Shown here in pieces: positions 6,604 through 13,218 of a DNA stretch of 15,954 nucleotides. Source of the stretch: Alphaproteobacteria bacterium. Lineage in GTDB: Bacteria; Pseudomonadota; Alphaproteobacteria; SMXP01. The position numbers and the translations under genes are program-made. The stretch lies in contig JANQLI010000036.1 in assembly GCA_028280675.1 (NCBI GenBank), forward strand, positions 1 to 15,954. Reading direction: 5' to 3'. Position 1 is the stretch's first letter. Each line of letters starts with the position of its first letter. The notes under the pieces were generated by a model, which had not been told where the DNA came from, made no database searches, and saw nothing but the letters and a program-made list of their open reading frames with translations.

Positions 6604-7388
6604 GGCTTTTCTGTCGGGAGAACGGTCCCCCGTAAGGGGACATCTGTTGTGCGCATGCTGAGTGCGAGGGCTGTGAGGTTTTGATCAATTGCTTTCCATT
6701 GCGCAAGCCATGGACGCTTATAGCGGTAACTTAAGGCAAGTGAGTCGCTAATGCGGAAGTCCCGTCGGCAGTGCGGACTTGGGATAATCTCTGTTTGCCG
6801 ATAGCAGCGGATAACAATTGGCGATCCATCGTCGTTTCTTGCGACAAAGAGATCTTCATCTTTATAGCCTGAATTTTCGACGAACTCATAAACCTTAAAG
6901 CCATAAGGGCCTTGGCGGCCTTCGCGGTCCATGACTGTCTCAAGATACACTTTTTCCAAGCGCTCTTCCTCTTCGAGGGCAGACATAAAAGCGCTGATCT
7001 CAAAATAAAGCACAGGAGAATCCGGTTCGTTATTATCGAACACGTCGGCGTTATCCATGGAGTAAGGTGCAAATTCCGGCAAAAGCGCATAGAGGGCGAC
7101 TTCATCCCGCTGACCGGCGCGGCGGTCTTTCGGCAACAGCGTGTAATTGGTCGGAATCAGAAAGTCCACATCACCGATGGTCATCGGGATTGTTTCACTG
7201 CTGGCCGATGGATCAGGGGTATTGCCGCGTAACTCGCTAATTGTGGGCCCGAAATAGTAATAGACAAACCCAAAACATAACAAAAGAGTGACGCCAATAA
7301 TCGTCAGGGGCAGGGTCAAGCTGGAATCTTGTTTGGCCTCAAGCCCAAAATCTTCGGAAACCATGGTCTGTTTACGCTTTCTACTCAT
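6600..7388 (-). CDS. Single-pass membrane protein of unknown function with a periplasmic domain
   Basis: The 262-residue product was not recognised. Residues 1-25 are cytoplasmic and basic at the start (MSRKRK). A single transmembrane helix lies at about 27-46, and the remainder should be periplasmic. The domain beginning GDVDFLIPTNYTLLP looks beta-rich, and YGFKVYEFVENSGYKDEDLFVARNDDG resembles a strand-turn-strand segment. Two cysteines, Cys195 and Cys207 (RCYRQ and HCRRD), could form a disulfide. The ATG at 7388 has a weak ribosome site. An internal ATG at residue 9 is also possible, but nothing favours it. The tail-to-tail overlap with the DUF3126 gene is four bases. Confidence 0.72.
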   Translation of the reverse strand: MSRKRKQTMVSEDFGLEAKQDSSLTLPLTIIGVTLLLCFGFVYYYFGPTISELRGNTPDPSASSETIPMTIGDVDFLIPTNYTLLPKDRRAGQRDEVALYALLPEFAPYSMDNADVFDNNEPDSPVLYFEISAFMSALEEEERLEKVYLETVMDREGRQGPYGFKVYEFVENSGYKDEDLFVARNDDGSPIVIRCYRQTEIIPSPHCRRDFRISDSLALSYRYKRPWLAQWKAIDQNLTALALSMRTTDVPLRGTVLPTEKP

Positions 7389-7620
7389 TTACCGCATGTC
7401 CATGGCAGCATGTTTTTCGTTTCTCAACAAGACCTCTAAGCACAAATTTTGCGTTTCTCAAATATGTGCGCGTAATCCTACTGATTCCCTGGATTTCTGC
7501 CTAGATGGGGGCTGCGGTTTGTGTCACAGCGAACAATATAGCCGAAATCTATTAACCCTTTAGGTCCAAAGCATTAGAGGAGGTGGTAAAGTCAAAATCT
7601 AAAGGTAAGGAATGGCTGAA

Positions 7621-7827
7621 ATGCGCGTCTCGAAGCAAGCGTTGATCTGTCTCGACGCCCACCCCGACCGGGCGCGGATTTTGCGTGCCGATGCCCACAA
7701 GCGCCGTATTGCTGAAATCAAAGCCTTCCCACAATGGGTGCAAAGAACGCTGCTGCTGTCCACTTTGCCAGCGCCGCATGCAATTTCTCCGTACGAATCC
7801 GCCTCGCCCAAGGGGATGGCGCGATAA
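7621..7827 (+). CDS. Possible small basic protein (uncertain)
   Basis: A 68-residue frame starts at ATG 7621, with AAGGA (7607-7611) nine bases upstream; an alternative ATG at 7612 is too close to that site. The product is basic, has codon use like its neighbours and contains no recognisable domain, signal peptide or membrane segment. Other frames are open over the same stretch, including minus-strand ones, so coding is not certain. It lies in the gene-poor region 7389-8110. Bases 7389-7600 contain nothing I can identify beyond an AGGAGGT (7579-7585) with no start codon at a suitable distance. Confidence 0.35.
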   Translation: MRVSKQALICLDAHPDRARILRADAHKRRIAEIKAFPQWVQRTLLLSTLPAPHAISPYESASPKGMAR

Positions 7828-7860
7828 CCTTGTTGCTATGCGCTTGGTGCATACCTCACC

Positions 7861-8014
7861 TGAGAAACCGTCAATTGTGTGAATCCTGCGTAAGGGCTAC
7901 ATAAGGCTTGTTGCAACGCAACACACATAAAAGATTTTTCTGGCGGTTTTCCTCCTCCCCTCTCTCCCCCTAAACCGTCAGAGGAAAAAGGCGCGGTTTT
8001 GGCCGCGCCTTTTT
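7861..8014 (+). ncRNA. Candidate small RNA with a C/U-rich anti-Shine-Dalgarno loop
   Basis: Two consecutive hairpins form the 3' part. TTTTTCTGGCGGTTT (7935-7949) pairs with AAACCGTCAGAGGAA (7972-7986), allowing G-U pairs, and closes a 22-base loop containing CCTCCTCCCC and then CTCTCCCCC. A strong intrinsic terminator follows at once. Upstream, TTGTGTG and GCGT (within 7875-7890) can pair with ACGC and CACACA (within 7916-7927). The nonamer AAACCGTCA occurs twice (7865-7873 and 7972-7980), so the first copy could compete for the same partner strand. Exposed CCUCC loops are the hallmark of alphaproteobacterial CU-rich-loop small RNAs such as CcsR of Rhodobacter. The 5' end and promoter are not defined; 7861 is only the point where structure begins. 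Confidence 0.45.
7985..8014. terminator. Strong intrinsic terminator
   Basis: GGCGCGG (7990-7996) and CCGCGCC (8003-8009) form a seven-pair GC stem with loop TTTTGG. It is flanked by AAAAA (7985-7989) and TTTTT (8010-8014), which give the U-run in either direction. No convincing protein gene ends just before it on either strand, which supports a non-coding transcript. Confidence 0.88.
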
Positions 8015-8110
8015 AATATCTACCCCTCACTTCCGCGAATGATCTGTCTCGACAAGCGCAAGGTATATCGTCCATAAGGGCAGCGTTTGCGTGAAAAGGA
8101 TCAATGACAT

Positions 8111-8635
8111 ATGGCGATTATGACTTTGGGAGATGTCACCCCGATGCTGGCAGATGATGGAACTGCCTGGGTGGCGCCGAGCGCCATGGTGATGGGGAAT
8201 GTCCAGTTAGACCGTCAGTCCAGTGTTTGGTTTCAGTCTGTGCTGCGCGGGGATAATGAGCTTATTCACGTTGGTGCACGCTCAAACATTCAGGATGGCT
8301 CTGTTTTGCATACCGATATGGGGTCCCCTTTGACGATTGGGGAAAATGTCACCGTGGGTCATATGGTCATGTTGCATGGCTGCACAATTGGCGACAATTC
8401 CTTGATCGGGATCGGGAGCGTGATATTGAACGACGTGGTGATCGGTCAGAATTGTTTAATTGGTGCGAATACCTTCATTCCGCAAGGCAAAACGATTCCC
8501 AATGGATCGATGGTTCTAGGCTCGCCTGGTAAAATCGTGCGTGAGCTTACAGAAGATGAAATTCTGATGCTAAGTGCGAGTGCAGACGTGTATGTGAAAA
8601 ACGCAGAGCGATTTCGCAGAGACCTGAAAGATTAA
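8111..8635 (+). CDS. Gamma-carbonic anhydrase-like hexapeptide-repeat protein (YrdA/PaaY type)
   Basis: The 174-residue protein has the left-handed beta-helix of hexapeptide-repeat proteins, with repeated I/V-G-x-x motifs from about residue 28 to 140. Three histidines match the zinc ligands of gamma-class carbonic anhydrases: His67 in SVLHTD, and His84 and His89 in TVGHMVMLHGCTIGD. RGDN at 47-50 is also typical. The C-terminal helix (about 146-170) packs against the trimer in this family. Whether it hydrates CO2 is unknown, since many YrdA-like members lack measurable activity. The ATG at 8111 has AAAAGGA about ten bases upstream; ATG 8120 is an alternative. The stop overlaps the next gene's stop by four bases (TTAA). 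Confidence 0.92.
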   Translation: MAIMTLGDVTPMLADDGTAWVAPSAMVMGNVQLDRQSSVWFQSVLRGDNELIHVGARSNIQDGSVLHTDMGSPLTIGENVTVGHMVMLHGCTIGDNSLIGIGSVILNDVVIGQNCLIGANTFIPQGKTIPNGSMVLGSPGKIVRELTEDEILMLSASADVYVKNAERFRRDLKD

Positions 8636-9186
8636 TCCTTCACCCAAACTTGACGAATTTTTGCATCTGCTTCGGGGCCAAAGTTAAACCAAGCGGTTTT
8701 GTTATGCGAGGCGTCAATAACGAACAACGTGTCACCATTGCCTAAATAAGGCACGAGGGCGTTACGCACAGCGCCAGCGCTCAGCGCACAATTCAAAACC
8801 CAGAAGTTGTTGGCCATCTCTTTTGCCGGCCCCAATTGGCGAATTGCATCGTGAAGCTTACTTCTAGAGTCTGATTGAAACTCCACAAAAAGGGCGAAAT
8901 TAGAACCTGCTAATTCCGGCGCGGCTTCCTCATCGCTGTTGCTAGTTTCACCATTCTGCTTTTGAGACGCATCTACTGCGAGAAGCAGGCGCAAATCTTC
9001 ATCCTGCGAGATGTTATGCCATACGTCAGATCCTGTGCGTAAAACTTTGGAATGGGGAGACAGCAACCCTTGTGAGATGAGCGTGCTCATCTTTTCCTTA
9101 AAATAAGGTCCATAAATCGAAGGCCCGATTTTCACCTGCCATGAGACAGATTGTGCGGGTTCTTGTTTTTTTGCGGTGTTGCTCAA
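8632..9186 (-). CDS. GYF_2 (DUF4339) domain fused to a Cas2/SinR-like ferredoxin-fold domain
   Basis: The 184-residue protein has two parts joined by an acidic, polar linker (about 71-95). Residues 15-70 match GYF_2: WQVKIG, IYGPYF, ISQGLLSPHSKV and GSDVWHNI. Residues 96-169 read as the small ferredoxin-like fold of SinR-family and Cas2-like proteins: a first strand ALFVEF, helix SKLHDAIRQLG, NNFWVLNCALSAGAVRNALV, then GDTLFVIDASHNKTAWFNF. The Asp that ends the first strand in Cas2 nucleases (as in YDL) is not present here, so nuclease activity is doubtful. There are no CRISPR repeats or cas genes nearby. The only in-frame start is TTG at 9186, with a poor ribosome site; an in-frame stop lies just upstream. 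Confidence 0.72.
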   Translation of the reverse strand: MSNTAKKQEPAQSVSWQVKIGPSIYGPYFKEKMSTLISQGLLSPHSKVLRTGSDVWHNISQDEDLRLLLAVDASQKQNGETSNSDEEAAPELAGSNFALFVEFQSDSRSKLHDAIRQLGPAKEMANNFWVLNCALSAGAVRNALVPYLGNGDTLFVIDASHNKTAWFNFGPEADAKIRQVWVKD

Positions 9187-9265
9187 GGCTTAAACTTTCT
9201 ATTTAACGCAATATGAACAAAACTCCTCAGAAATATAATGGATAAAATTTTCCGAAAACTTAATA

Positions 9266-9310
9266 GGTCAATACTTTTGACCACGCAGCAGGTCTTCATT
9301 CATACGTGGT
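9266..9310. promoter_or_regulatory. Overlapping dyads upstream of the GYF_2/Cas2-like gene
   Basis: GGTCAA-N5-TTGACC (9266-9282) is a perfect inverted repeat, and ACCACG/CGTGGT (9280-9285 and 9305-9310) overlaps it. On the minus strand TTGACC (9271-9266) could be a -35 element, with an AT-rich -10 region 16-18 bases on. An operator for a dimeric regulator is plausible but not shown. Further down that transcript a good GAGGAG (about 9229-9224) precedes only a five-codon frame ending at 9203. Confidence 0.35.
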
Positions 9311-9332
9311 AAGGTTTGGTTAACGTATGCCG

Positions 9333-9986
9333 CTATTTGGAAAATAGGTCCTTTGTGATCTGCCGTTTGGGAAGGCTCACATTTAAGAATTCGATCCCGA
9401 TCCCTTCCTGTGAATGACGTATGATGCGCCCTTCCATTTTTCCAATATTTATAATGTCCCCGATGGGCGGCACCGTCTGAACGCGTAATAGGGCGCCTCC
9501 AAGTGACATATCAATGATTTCGCATTCTTCTTCGCGACCGTCATCGCGTTTTAGGACCGCCTTCTTCATCAGCAAGGAGCGCGGATAACGGCGCGCGTTA
9601 TTGTCATCGACAACATCTCTGTTCAGCAGCCAGGTCAACGTGGTTGCGGTTTTCTCGCGTTTCATCTCAGAAATGGCGAATTCTGTCGCAAAACCACCAT
9701 CTATATGGCGCACGACATGACCTTCAAACCGGCCCAAATCATCGATATAGAAGATGATCGTTTCATCAAGAGCAGGCTGTATTTCTGCTTTGATGGCAAG
9801 GCCGCCGACCGAAATATTTTCGAGGCGGCCTACATATTCCGTTTGATCTGGCAGCATAAAGCGCACGCCGACATCCAGCGTGATGCGTTTGTAGCGCCGT
9901 TGTTCTCGCCAAATCGGGACGTCATCTGATGCATGATTAAGATGACCGTCAGCGACGTGAGTCGATCGTTGTGGTTGACTAGTCAT
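9333..9986 (-). CDS. Tandem PilZ-domain protein (c-di-GMP receptor type)
   Basis: The 217-residue cytoplasmic protein contains two PilZ domains. The first spans about 28-122, with RxxxR at 30-34 (RRYKR) and NISVGG at 57-62. The second spans about 131-210, with RRYPR at 132-136 and DMSLGG at 159-164. Both keep the arginine pair and the (D/N)xSxxG motif that bind cyclic di-GMP; the first has Asn in place of the usual Asp. With no output domain, it probably acts by binding another protein. ATG 9986 has only a weak GGATA ribosome site. A PAS_5 gene lies 101 bases upstream on the same strand, suggesting a shared signalling neighbourhood. Confidence 0.92.
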   Translation of the reverse strand: MTSQPQRSTHVADGHLNHASDDVPIWREQRRYKRITLDVGVRFMLPDQTEYVGRLENISVGGLAIKAEIQPALDETIIFYIDDLGRFEGHVVRHIDGGFATEFAISEMKREKTATTLTWLLNRDVVDDNNARRYPRSLLMKKAVLKRDDGREEECEIIDMSLGGALLRVQTVPPIGDIINIGKMEGRIIRHSQEGIGIEFLNVSLPKRQITKDLFSK

Positions 9987-10087
9987 GGTGACACATATCC
10001 AAGATAGTTATTTGTGCCCACACTAGTCTTTAATGATGAATAGAGTGTTGCTTCTGCACGTTTCTCGCGTATTGACGTAAGGTTTCA

Positions 10088-10672
10088 TTAACCTTGTGTC
10101 GAATTTGAAATGATGCGTAACGTCGGTTTATCAACTCGCGCAGGTCTTGGGGCGCCAGCATTTTGTGTCGTTTCCCACGTTGGCGAGCTTAAAAATTCGT
10201 AAGATGTTATCCATTGATGAACAATTTTCCGTGTCTTCAGGGCGTCCTCATTGCTGATGATATGCGCGCACCCTAGAACACGATTGAGCGTGTTTTTGCT
10301 ATCTTTCATCGGTAGCAAGAGAATCTCACTGTCTATGGCTTTTCTGGCGATGGTTTCGCTGCGATAAAGGATATATGCTGGTGCTGCATTTTCCAAAGAT
10401 TGATTAAGAATGTGACTCATCAATCTTTTGTCTTTGCCGCGCCACAAAGAGAGAAAGTTATGGGAGCGGAACTCACGTCCATACCGATCGCAAAAAGACG
10501 TGCCTGCAAGACGAAAAACCACATGCGCATCATCAATATGTTCAAGGATAAATGTATTGGGGAGCAGGCTTTTGATTTGGCGTGGCTCAATATCGGTACG
10601 CAGAGGCGCATTACGATTTTGCCGCAAGCCAAGCCAATAATAAAATAATGCCTGCGTGTGTGGACTATGCAT
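10088..10672 (-). CDS. PAS_5 family PAS-domain protein
   Basis: The 194-residue protein matches the alphaproteobacterial PAS_5 family (Pfam PF07310). The signature runs over about 10-150: a YYWLGLR motif (11-17), then LRTDIEPRQIKSLLPN (24-39), FRLAGTSFCDRYGREF (53-68) with the family's G(T/S)xxCxxxGRE pattern, and NFLSLW (72-77). The C-terminal 45 residues are low in hydrophobic content and likely disordered. No kinase, cyclase or DNA-binding domain is attached, so it is a stand-alone sensor or adaptor; the ligand is unknown. The ATG at 10672 has a GGGG element upstream. It precedes the tandem PilZ gene on the same strand. Confidence 0.88.
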   Translation of the reverse strand: MHSPHTQALFYYWLGLRQNRNAPLRTDIEPRQIKSLLPNTFILEHIDDAHVVFRLAGTSFCDRYGREFRSHNFLSLWRGKDKRLMSHILNQSLENAAPAYILYRSETIARKAIDSEILLLPMKDSKNTLNRVLGCAHIISNEDALKTRKIVHQWITSYEFLSSPTWETTQNAGAPRPARVDKPTLRIISNSTQG

Positions 10673-10999
10673 TACCGAAACCCCAAAAACTTAAATCAAC
10701 AACAGTTTCCTTGCGCAGAAACCGTCTTCGGGCTTCTCACGTTTTATGTAAAGAAAAGAGCAGGTTCTGTGCCACCATTCTCAGGGACTGGTTTTTGTGT
10801 GATTTGCATCTGTTTGGAGAAATGATTGTGCAGTGCACAATCTTGGCGGGGAAAGGATGCGCCTATTGCACAATTGCCGCTGATCTTGTGCAGTAATTAT
10901 CAAATAGGCCATATATGAAGTGTAAGCTTATGTTTACACTATGAATGAGGTGGATGACTAACTGGCGTATTGTTTGTCATAATATGGGACATAAATGCC
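10673..10999. promoter_or_regulatory. Intergenic region with repeated TTGTGCA half-sites and a second dyad
   Basis: This 327-base gap holds no convincing gene, although several overlapping frames are open. It contains four copies of the heptamer TTGTGCA/TGCACAA: 10826-10832, 10834-10840, 10867-10873 and 10886-10892. The first two form the near-perfect dyad GATTGTGC-AGT-GCACAATC (10824-10842). About 80 bases on, AGTGTAA-N8-TTACACT (10919-10940) is another perfect dyad, and it also fits the spacing TGT-N12-ACA. The cluster lies 150-270 bases upstream of the PAS_5 start and just beyond the end of the GDYXXLXY gene. The clustering suggests operators for one or more dimeric regulators. Confidence 0.45.
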
Positions 11000-11602
11000 T
11001 TAGTAGGGTGGTTCTTCGTAAAGTAATTGACCGTCCATCAGCAATCCTTTGATAACGGCGCGTCCATCCTCGTTGACGGCAACTTTAATGGAAACACGGT
11101 CGTCCTCTTCGCGAATGGCCTCTTCTATTGAGGCGCCATCGCCTTCGGGAATGAAGTAACTTTCAATGCCATATTCCACGCTAAGGCTGGTGATGACAGG
11201 ATCATCCGTGCAGGAGGTGACTGCATCGGGTATGCAATCTTCGATATAGTCGCGCATAACATAATCTGTGACACCCTTGATCACGACTTGATTGCCAATG
11301 ATTGTTGGCATTTCTTTATAAACACCTGTTGCAGCCCAAAACGTGTCACGCTGTTCTAATGTGATAAATACGGTATCCCAGCGGTCAAACTGCTGGTCGC
11401 CTTCTAAATCTGCGAGTTCAAGACGCGAAATTTCGTAATTGAGATCAACATAATATCCCCTGAAAAGAGAGCGGGGATCGACCGGCTCCGTTCTTAAAAT
11501 CACTGTCTTGCCGTGTTCCAGGATTTCGGCGCGATTATAAACCATTGAAAACAGCACGCCGGTTTGCAGCAAAAGAATGAGCAGGATTCGCACAAAAATC
11601 AT
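11000..11602 (-). CDS. GDYXXLXY domain-containing exported protein
   Basis: The 200-residue protein belongs to the GDYXXLXY family (Pfam PF14345), which is of unknown function. An N-terminal hydrophobic segment (about 4-20) anchors or exports it. VDPRSLFRG leads into the signature at 49-56, and a second typical motif, VEYGIESYFIPEG, lies at 142-154. The signature itself is altered: it reads GYYVDLNY, with Tyr50 where the family has Asp. A loop with Cys123 and Cys131 lies between the motifs and could form a disulfide. The gene overlaps the upstream DUF2157 gene by four bases (ATGA), so the two are translationally coupled and probably act together in the inner membrane or periplasm. Confidence 0.9.
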   Translation of the reverse strand: MIFVRILLILLLQTGVLFSMVYNRAEILEHGKTVILRTEPVDPRSLFRGYYVDLNYEISRLELADLEGDQQFDRWDTVFITLEQRDTFWAATGVYKEMPTIIGNQVVIKGVTDYVMRDYIEDCIPDAVTSCTDDPVITSLSVEYGIESYFIPEGDGASIEEAIREEDDRVSIKVAVNEDGRAVIKGLLMDGQLLYEEPPY

Positions 11603-12912
11603 TCGATCCCTCCTTCAGCAAAGTCTTTGCTGTCGTCATCATCTGCGTCCTGACGGAAACGGCGGCGGATCGTTTCAAGGGCAAACCCAAGTCCCACCAA
11701 TAAGACACCGCCAATGGCGAAGAACATGGATTGATTCAGCAGGCTGTCGAATGCTTCGAAATAGATATACATCAGTTCAAAGCCGAAGGCGATTAAGGCG
11801 CAGTTGATGATGAAGGTTTCGTTATAGCGGGCGCCAAGGGCAAGCAACCAAATCGTGATTGCGATATAGATTGCACTATAGGCCCATTGCGTGACAAAGC
11901 TATCTACACCAGCCGCGCTCGGGAAGGCGAAGAGAGCGCCAAAAATGCCAATATGCGCGATGACGTCCAGAATGCCGTAGGATTTTCGCATGGCATTGAG
12001 CAAGACGAAAATCGCGATCAATCCGGTCATAATATAAACAGGTGTTTTTGCATCAATGGCCAGTGATGTGTCGCCCATAATCGCAACATGCATAATGTAA
12101 AACGTGATAAGGAAGAAGAAGATGCCATAGCGTGCGAGAGCTTGACCGAAAGGATAGCCCAGAGAACTTGCGAAACATCCTTTGACCCAAATGAGAAGCC
12201 AGAAGAGTGTGAAAAGAATAACAATATCAAAGTCGGTCCAGGCATACACGTCAGCAAGTTCCGATGCATTAATCGCGAGCCAATAAACCAGGGATAAAAA
12301 CCCTATGTGAAAACCAGCCCGCCAATTTAAAATATGGCTGAGGGTGAATGCGGCGGCCCAAAACCACAGAAATGGCCAATGAAATGTCACGCCAAAGTCA
12401 AAACTTTCAAGGGATGTCCAAATCAGGGCAAGACCATATGCTAAACCAAGCGCGCCACGTGAGGGTATCAGGATCGCCACAAGCAGCGCGCCTAATGCCC
12501 ACGCCATCACCCCATTCGGATAGTGCGCGCTGATGTGATACATCTGAGCGATGAGCATGATATTCGTGCCGAAGAGAATGGCGCCAAGCAAAACGGCTGC
12601 TTGGCCAAACCCTTCCTTCGACTGATGAATAAGATAAGCCCCGCCGACATAGGCGAGCCACATCACACTAATGATGAGCGTGAGAAGAGCGGGGCGAGGA
12701 ATCGCCCAAAAATTTGCTGCAACATATGAAATTGCAGCAAGACCCAACATGATCGTTCCCATCAAGGCAAGGATAGCGGAGAGGCTGCGTGCGGGACCGC
12801 CCATGCCGGCAGACTCCAACATCGCTTCTGCGTCAGCCGGAGAAAGAAGTCCCTCTTTGACCCAGTTTTCTAGGTCTCTTTTCAGTTGCCGTATGTAGAG
12901 AGGATTGCGCAT
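11599..12912 (-). CDS. DUF2157 polytopic membrane protein
   Basis: The 437-residue protein begins with a cytoplasmic helical segment, KRDLENWVKEGLLSPADAEAML, that is typical of the DUF2157 N-terminus. About 12 hydrophobic helices follow over residues 45-415. A charged tail (RRRFRQDADDDDSKDF) closes the protein. The function of DUF2157 is unknown; it commonly precedes a GDYXXLXY gene, as here. The frame continues to a GTG at 12957, but the ATG at 12912 fits the family start better. Its ribosome site is weak, and the better AAGGGAG is about 16 bases away, so the start is not settled. Confidence 0.88.
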   Translation of the reverse strand: MRNPLYIRQLKRDLENWVKEGLLSPADAEAMLESAGMGGPARSLSAILALMGTIMLGLAAISYVAANFWAIPRPALLTLIISVMWLAYVGGAYLIHQSKEGFGQAAVLLGAILFGTNIMLIAQMYHISAHYPNGVMAWALGALLVAILIPSRGALGLAYGLALIWTSLESFDFGVTFHWPFLWFWAAAFTLSHILNWRAGFHIGFLSLVYWLAINASELADVYAWTDFDIVILFTLFWLLIWVKGCFASSLGYPFGQALARYGIFFFLITFYIMHVAIMGDTSLAIDAKTPVYIMTGLIAIFVLLNAMRKSYGILDVIAHIGIFGALFAFPSAAGVDSFVTQWAYSAIYIAITIWLLALGARYNETFIINCALIAFGFELMYIYFEAFDSLLNQSMFFAIGGVLLVGLGFALETIRRRFRQDADDDDSKDFAEGGIE

Positions 12913-13032
12913 CGAACTCTGTATATGGCTCCCTTTTATGGTTAATATGACGGGCACCTATGTTCGAAATGTGGCAGATTTGTGAGAGTTTTGGTTACCT
13001 TAACCCCCGATAATCCTTGCACAAACCGTTAC

Positions 13033-13198
13033 AAGCAGGCATCCTTGCCATATACCTCCTGCTTCTCTGTTTTATGCGAGAAGTCAGGCTTGAGAGGGAT
13101 TGGAGCAAGATGCGCGCCAAGCGTTATCGCTCATCCTTAGACGGGAGTTTTTAAACACCGTCGTTCAGAAAATGGGTGACGTTCTCATCCGCACCCAT
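13033..13198 (+). promoter_or_regulatory. Hairpin-rich leader region before the CBS gene
   Basis: Several perfect inverted repeats follow each other: AAGCAGG/CCTGCTT (13033-13039 and 13058-13064), CTTCTC/GAGAAG (13062-13067 and 13078-13083), GACGG/CCGTC (13140-13144 and 13158-13162) and ATGGGTG/CACCCAT (13172-13178 and 13192-13198). The first two share three bases and so cannot fold together. The last ends seven bases before the ribosome site of the CBS gene. The whole gap 12913-13218 holds no gene. A structured 5' leader or a small RNA would explain this, but chance is not excluded. Confidence 0.35.
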
Positions 13199-13218
13199 CA
13201 TATGAAAGGAGATTGTGT

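Noticed and set aside
7552..7811. Minus-strand open frames of 70-75 codons, one with a CTHC motif
   Set aside because: They overlap each other and the plus-strand frame at 7621-7827, lack a convincing ribosome site and show no domain; the CxxC alone is not enough.
8632..8900. CRISPR-Cas locus suggested by a Cas2-like domain
   Set aside because: No repeat-spacer array and no cas1 or other cas genes were seen in the window.
10079..10095. AAGGTT-N5-AACCTT hairpin across the PAS_5 stop codon
   Set aside because: The stem is only six pairs, with no T-run, so it is unlikely to terminate transcription.
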